A DNA stretch of 8,665 bases from Planctomycetaceae bacterium. GTDB taxonomy: Bacteria > Planctomycetota > Planctomycetia > Pirellulales > JAEUIK01. Under the pieces are notes generated by a model. It did not search any database. It worked only from the letters and a program-made list of their open reading frames with translations, and had not been told where the DNA came from. The DNA lies in NCBI GenBank assembly GCA_016793185.1, contig JAEUIK010000547.1:1-8665 (forward strand). Direction: 5' to 3'. Shown here one piece after another: positions 5,202-8,665 of this stretch. A program made the translations under genes and the position numbers. Each line of letters opens with the position of its first letter. Position 1 is the stretch's first letter.

Positions 5202-5774
5202 TTAGACCAACTCTTTCCGGGCGCCAATCAGCGTTCGCAGGCGTTCGGCCAGCAGAGCGCTGTCGAACGGCTTCTTGAACGTCTCATTGATGCTCGAACG
5301 GTCGAAACTGTGCGTCTCGCCGTCGTCCGGCAGGAGCGCGATCAGGATCGTGTCGGCATATTCCGGATTGCGACGCAGATTCTGACAAATCTGCAGCGCC
5401 TCGGTGCGACCGATCGAGAAGTCGACCACGATACAGTCCGGGTGGAAGCTCTCGGACTGGATGCCGGCTTCGAAGCCGCTGGTGGCCGTCTGCAGGCGGA
5501 AACTCCGCTCGGCGGGCAGCTCACGTTTGAGGCTCTCGATCAGCATCTGATCCTGAGCGACGATCAGGACCTTCGCCATGGCTTCGTCTTCGAGATCTCC
5601 CAAAGGCATGCCATGCTCTTTGAGGAACTTGATCAGATAGTCGCGCGGGATGCGACGATCTTGCGATCCGGGAATGCGGTAACCCTTGAGCCGGCCGGAG
5701 TCAAACCACTTGCTGACCGTGCGCGGGGCCACTTTGCAGATCTTTGCGACCTGACCTGTCGTGAAAACCTTCAT
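5202..5774 (-). CDS. Excisionase/MerR-like HTH fused to a degenerate response-regulator receiver
   Basis: The 190-residue protein has two parts. Residues 1-55 match the excisionase-type winged HTH that binds DNA: FTTGQVAKICKVAPRTVSKW, then a wing near RIPGSQDRRIPRDYL. Residues 67-185 are a receiver: KVLIVAQD (68-75), phospho-acceptor D118 in IVVDF, and K168-P169 in FKKPF. The order is the reverse of OmpR- or NarL-type regulators. The acidic pair that binds Mg2+ in ordinary receivers is A73-Q74 here, and the conserved Thr/Ser position is L148, so normal phosphorylation is doubtful. M66 begins MAKVLIV, typical of a stand-alone receiver, suggesting a fusion. GGAGAG (5781-5786) lies 6 bases before the ATG, supporting the start. 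No sensor kinase is next to it. It probably acts as a transcription factor; its targets are unknown. Confidence 0.85.
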   Translation of the reverse strand: MKVFTTGQVAKICKVAPRTVSKWFDSGRLKGYRIPGSQDRRIPRDYLIKFLKEHGMPLGDLEDEAMAKVLIVAQDQMLIESLKRELPAERSFRLQTATSGFEAGIQSESFHPDCIVVDFSIGRTEALQICQNLRRNPEYADTILIALLPDDGETHSFDRSSINETFKKPFDSALLAERLRTLIGARKELV

Positions 5775-5849
5775 TGCAGGCTCTCCAAAATACTCTCGCT
5801 TGAATTGGAACTACGCCCGAGCTGTCGCTCGAACGTGCTGGCCCCGGTT

Positions 5850-5859
5850 GTTCGCGAAC
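5850..5859. promoter_or_regulatory. Perfect 10-bp palindrome upstream of the HTH-receiver gene
   Basis: GTTCGCGAAC is perfectly symmetric and sits 76 bases before the start codon. A half copy CGCGAAC recurs at 5914-5920. An operator, perhaps autoregulatory, is a reasonable guess. Confidence 0.25.
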
Positions 5860-6121
5860 GGTGGCCTAAGGCTGCGCTCCTTCATTCCCGGCTGCGTGGG
5901 GCAACCGGGCATCCGCGAACACTGGGTCGGGGCTCGTAAATTTTGTGCTGGCTCAGCTCCCTCTGGCCGGATCCCTCTTACTGGACTCATCGGTCGTGCC
6001 GACGCTAGCAACACAATGAAAGTCCGCAACTTGACGAGCCGACAGCGCCGGACGCCAACCGAGGGCTTCCATCGGGTTGCTCGACGAGCCGACCGACGGG
6101 CCGGAAGCTTTTGCGGGGAGG

Positions 6122-6171
6122 GTGCGCTGCGAACGGGCCTCCGCCCGACCGAAATCGGGCGCAGTCCGCAC
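6122..6171. other. Imperfect long hairpin, possible structured RNA
   Basis: GTGCG (6122-6126) pairs with CGCAC (6167-6171), CTGC (6127-6130) with GCAG (6161-6164), and CGCCCGA (6142-6148) with TCGGGCG (6155-6161), sharing G6161. A competing hairpin CGGGC/GCCCG (6134-6138, 6143-6147) uses the same middle segment, so two folds exclude each other. Strand and function are unknown. Confidence 0.25.
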
Positions 6172-6561
6172 TGGGCGTGCTTGGTGGCAGGTCCCCCCTG
6201 CTAGTCATCTCGTCGCTCGTCCAACTGCAGGCAGTTCGACTTGTGCCGCGATGACCTTCCGCAAGTTAGTTTCGAGTTGCGGGGGGTGAGGACTTTAGAA
6301 ACTTTCGCCAGTCGTAACGGCCACTCCGGTCGCGGTGCCTCTACCGGACCTGCGATTCCTGCGCTTCTGGCAATTGCGCGCCGGTCGTCCGAACCGTGCC
6401 AATCCCGCGGGTCGCACCGAAAAAGCCGCCCGACACAGTCGTATCTGGGGATGGGTGCTAGCGTTACGCTCGCCAGAGGGGGCGCCCGAAATCCGTCTCA
6501 CCACCACGGCACGGCAATCGCCAAGTGGGGAAGGGACGAACCCCAAAGACCCGCAGCCACG

Positions 6562-6586
6562 AAAAAAATGCCAGCAATGAATCTGG
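6562..6586 (-). terminator. Weak candidate terminator after smc
   Basis: On the minus strand, CCAG (6583-6586) pairs with CTGG (6571-6574) around an 8-base loop. Two bases later a run of seven T begins (A-run at 6562-6568 on the plus strand), 61 bases past the smc stop. The U-tract is good but the stem is only four pairs. Confidence 0.3.
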
Positions 6587-6646
6587 ATTTTCTGGGTGTC
6601 TTGGCGCCGTCGTGGTCTGCTTTTTCTTCCGGCGGAGAAGAAATCG

Positions 6647-8665
6647 CTAGGCCGCGGCAGTTTCGTCGGCGCCGGCGCCCGGGTTGATCCGGATCTCGCC
6701 GTTGTCGCTCACATCCTCAAAGCGGACGCTGACCCGTTTCGAGACCCCCGACTCCTGCATCGTCACGCCGTACAGCGTTTGCGCGCAGGTCATCGTCTTC
6801 TTCGAGTGGGTGACGATGATGAATTGGGTCCAGGCCAGGAATTCCTGCAGCACGCCGATAAAGCGCTGGATGTTCGCCTCGTCCAGCGCGGCGTCGACCT
6901 CGTCCAGCACGCAGAAGGGGCTGGGCCGACTCCGGAAGATCGCCAGCAGCAGCGCCACGCAGGTGAGAGTCTTTTCGCCGCCGGACAAGAGCGAGATGCT
7001 CCGCGGTTCCTTGCCGGGGGGACGCGCGATGATCTCGATGCCGCAGTCCAGAATGTCGACCCCTTCTTCCAGCACGACGTCGGCGTGGCCGCCGCCAAAG
7101 AGCTTCTTAAACAGCTCCTGGAAGTGGCCACGGACGGTCTCGATGCTTTCCGACAGCAACCGGCGGCTGTCGGCGTTGATCCGCTGGATGATCTGCTCCA
7201 GAGCCCGTTTGGCGCCGGACAGGTCCTTGAACTGCGTCGAAAGCGATTCGTAGCGCTGTTCGAGCTCGCCCAACTCTTCGAGTGCGCCGAGATTGACGCT
7301 CCCGATCGACGCGATCCGCCGTCGCAGATCGGCGATCTCTTCGTCCACCTGGTCGCGCTGCTGCAGCTCGTCGGGCGTGGGGTGGTGTTCGAGGTCGGCC
7401 AGCTCGATGCCGTAGTCCTCGCGGAGCCGGCCCGCCAGCGTATCCCGCTCGAAGCGGACTTCGCTGGCGGCGAGTTCTTCGGCGTGCAGCTCCTCTTCGG
7501 TTTGGCGCAGTCCCGTGCGAATGTTCTGGGCGGACAGCAGCAACGCCGCCCGCTCGGGGCGGAGCCCTTCGCGGCGACCGAGGGCTTGCCCCGCCTGCCG
7601 CAGTTGCTCTTCCTTGCTCAGGTACAGGAGCGCCAGCTGCGACTCGGCGGCCAGGATCGACCATTGCGCCTGCACGGCGCGGCGCTGCGATTCGGCCAGA
7701 TGCTCGCGGCGGTCCGCGATGGCGCGATTTCGCTCCTCCTGGTCCTGCTCGAGCTGCCGGAGCTGCGCCTGGAGATTGGCCAGGCGCTCTTCGCTCTTGG
7801 CGCCCTGCACCTGCGTGCCCGTCGCCTGGCGCATCAGGATTTGCCGCTCCGATTCGACTTCGTCGAGCTGCCGCTTGAGGCCGGCCAGCTCGCGCTCGTG
7901 CTCGGCCAGATCGGATTCGACGGAGGTCAGCTGGGTCCGTGCCGTGACGAGCGCTTCGCCGCTGGCCTGTTCGTCCTGCTCGGCGGTGCGGCGATCGTGC
8001 TCGGCCGCGGAGATTTGTGCCGAGAGTTGGCGGTGACGCTCGTCGGCGGCGCGTCGGGCCATCCGGACATCGGCCAGTTGGGCCTGCAGGCGTTGCTCGG
8101 CGTCGATCTCGGTCTGGAGCATTTGCTCGACCTGGGCGACCTCGGCGGCCGCCGCGGCGACGGCTCCGAGCTGCCCCTCGATTTGCTGCTGCACGCTCGC
8201 AACGTCGGCCGTGAGCTGCCGTAGCTCGCTTTTGCGCGAAATCAGCCCCGTCCCTCCTTGACGCGGCCCCACGCTAATCGTCCCGTCGGCGGCGACGACT
8301 TCCCCCTGGCGTGTCACGAACTGCAGGCCGGGCGCCACTTGGGCAAAGAGCCGCAGGGCGTCGTCGAGAGTTTCGACGATCCAGGTTCGTCCGAGCAGGC
8401 GCTTGGCGAGCCCGGCGAACTCGGGGGGGACTTCGACGAACTGCGCGGCGCAGCCCACGACTCCCGTTTCGCCCGCCAGGTTGAACTCGTCGAGCCAGTT
8501 GCTCGGCACGGCGGCATCGAGCGGGACGAATCCGATCCGACCGGCGGCCGCTTGGACGAGCGCACTCGATTCGCCCACCAGCGCGGCGCTCGAGTCGATC
8601 ACGAGGTACTGCGCGCAGGGGCCCAGCGCGAGGTCGACCAGCGGGGCCATCTCGATGCCAGCTCG
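6647..8665 (-). CDS. smc: Chromosome segregation ATPase SMC, C-terminal part (runs off right edge)
   Basis: SMC dimers load on chromosomes with ScpA/ScpB and organise and separate daughter DNA. The visible 672 residues are open to the right edge; the first in-frame ATG (8648-8650) is internal, not the start. Counting from that Met, residues 1-140 are the hinge, with ALGPCAQYLVIDS, IVETLDDAL, FVTRQGEVV and the Gly-containing SVGPRQGGTG before SRKSEL. Residues about 140-445 are the returning coiled-coil arm, rich in Glu, Gln, Arg and Leu. The head follows: NLGALEEL (453-460), signature LLSGGEK (554-560), Walker B PFCVLDE (578-584) and the H-loop THSKK (614-618). The N-terminal head with Walker A and the outgoing arm lie outside the window. 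A short acidic, Ala-rich tail ends the protein. Length and motifs look ordinary. The 872-base gap to the next minus-strand gene argues against an operon. Confidence 0.95.
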   Translation of the reverse strand, partial: RAGIEMAPLVDLALGPCAQYLVIDSSAALVGESSALVQAAAGRIGFVPLDAAVPSNWLDEFNLAGETGVVGCAAQFVEVPPEFAGLAKRLLGRTWIVETLDDALRLFAQVAPGLQFVTRQGEVVAADGTISVGPRQGGTGLISRKSELRQLTADVASVQQQIEGQLGAVAAAAAEVAQVEQMLQTEIDAEQRLQAQLADVRMARRAADERHRQLSAQISAAEHDRRTAEQDEQASGEALVTARTQLTSVESDLAEHERELAGLKRQLDEVESERQILMRQATGTQVQGAKSEERLANLQAQLRQLEQDQEERNRAIADRREHLAESQRRAVQAQWSILAAESQLALLYLSKEEQLRQAGQALGRREGLRPERAALLLSAQNIRTGLRQTEEELHAEELAASEVRFERDTLAGRLREDYGIELADLEHHPTPDELQQRDQVDEEIADLRRRIASIGSVNLGALEELGELEQRYESLSTQFKDLSGAKRALEQIIQRINADSRRLLSESIETVRGHFQELFKKLFGGGHADVVLEEGVDILDCGIEIIARPPGKEPRSISLLSGGEKTLTCVALLLAIFRSRPSPFCVLDEVDAALDEANIQRFIGVLQEFLAWTQFIIVTHSKKTMTCAQTLYGVTMQESGVSKRVSVRFEDVSDNGEIRINPGAGADETAAA

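Larger units (their letters stand above)
5775..6646. other. Long intergenic region between SMC and the HTH-receiver gene
   Basis: I recognise no protein in any of the six frames over these 872 bases; the open stretches translate to Arg/Pro/Ser-rich sequence. No tRNA or known structured RNA was recognised. Visible elements are a perfect 10-bp palindrome (5850-5859), a repeated GACGAGCCGAC (6033-6043 and 6083-6093), an imperfect long hairpin (6122-6171), an inverted repeat TCCGGT/ACCGGA (6325-6330, 6343-6348) and a weak terminator-like element (6562-6586). The promoter of the regulator must lie here or the gene depends on read-through from smc. Confidence 0.55.

Noticed and set aside
5163..5939. 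258-codon plus-strand frame antisense to the HTH-receiver gene
   Set aside because: The opposite strand encodes a clear HTH and receiver; this frame has no recognisable domain.
6228..6246. GTTCGAC string resembling a tRNA T-loop
   Set aside because: The flanking bases do not form the 5-bp T-stem, and no acceptor or anticodon arm could be built around it.
6623..6643. TTTCTTC/GAAGAAA hairpin just after the smc stop, considered as its terminator
   Set aside because: On the smc strand the stem is followed by A residues, not a T-tract, and the stem is AT-rich; it is a poor intrinsic terminator.
6596..8224. Open frame of 542 codons on the plus strand, antisense to smc
   Set aside because: It lies opposite the well-supported SMC coding sequence. 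In GC-rich DNA the antisense of a real gene is often stop-free. Its translation is Leu/Asp/Gly/Arg-rich with no recognisable domain.

Overview
The window is high-GC bacterial DNA that most resembles a member of the Planctomycetota. Three things point that way. A large putative secreted protein carries the N-terminal LESRQMLS motif, a type common in planctomycete extracellular proteins. A second secreted protein ends in a PEP-CTERM (exosortase) sorting signal. A regulator has an excisionase-like HTH fused in front of a receiver domain. This rests on motifs alone, and the family or genus cannot be resolved.

Layout. Positions 1-160 (minus) hold the start of an unidentified gene that runs off the left edge. 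Positions 331-912 (minus) encode MoaC of molybdenum cofactor synthesis. A divergent spacer (913-1419) separates it from a 718-residue secreted protein at 1420-3576 (plus), read here as a GH64-type beta-1,3-glucanase interrupted by a fibronectin III-like module and followed by an Ig-like domain. A 608-base spacer with a terminator- or attenuator-like palindrome leads to a PEP-CTERM protein at 4185-4928 (plus). A convergent spacer packed with stem-loops (4929-5201) follows, then the HTH-receiver regulator at 5202-5774 (minus). An 872-base stretch without a recognisable gene (5775-6646) precedes the C-terminal two thirds of the chromosome-segregation ATPase SMC (6647-8665, minus), which runs off the right edge from within its hinge.

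How the genes relate. MoaC and SMC are housekeeping genes and show no functional tie to the rest. The glucanase-like protein and the PEP-CTERM protein are both exported and face the same way, but 600 bases and a terminator-like palindrome lie between them, so a shared operon is unlikely. The regulator is a single-gene unit. No mobile element, CRISPR array, tRNA or rRNA was seen. The most unusual items are the split GH64 architecture, the receiver that keeps its phospho-acceptor Asp but has lost its acidic pair, and the hairpin cluster at 4941-5196. I found no convincing new multi-gene system.
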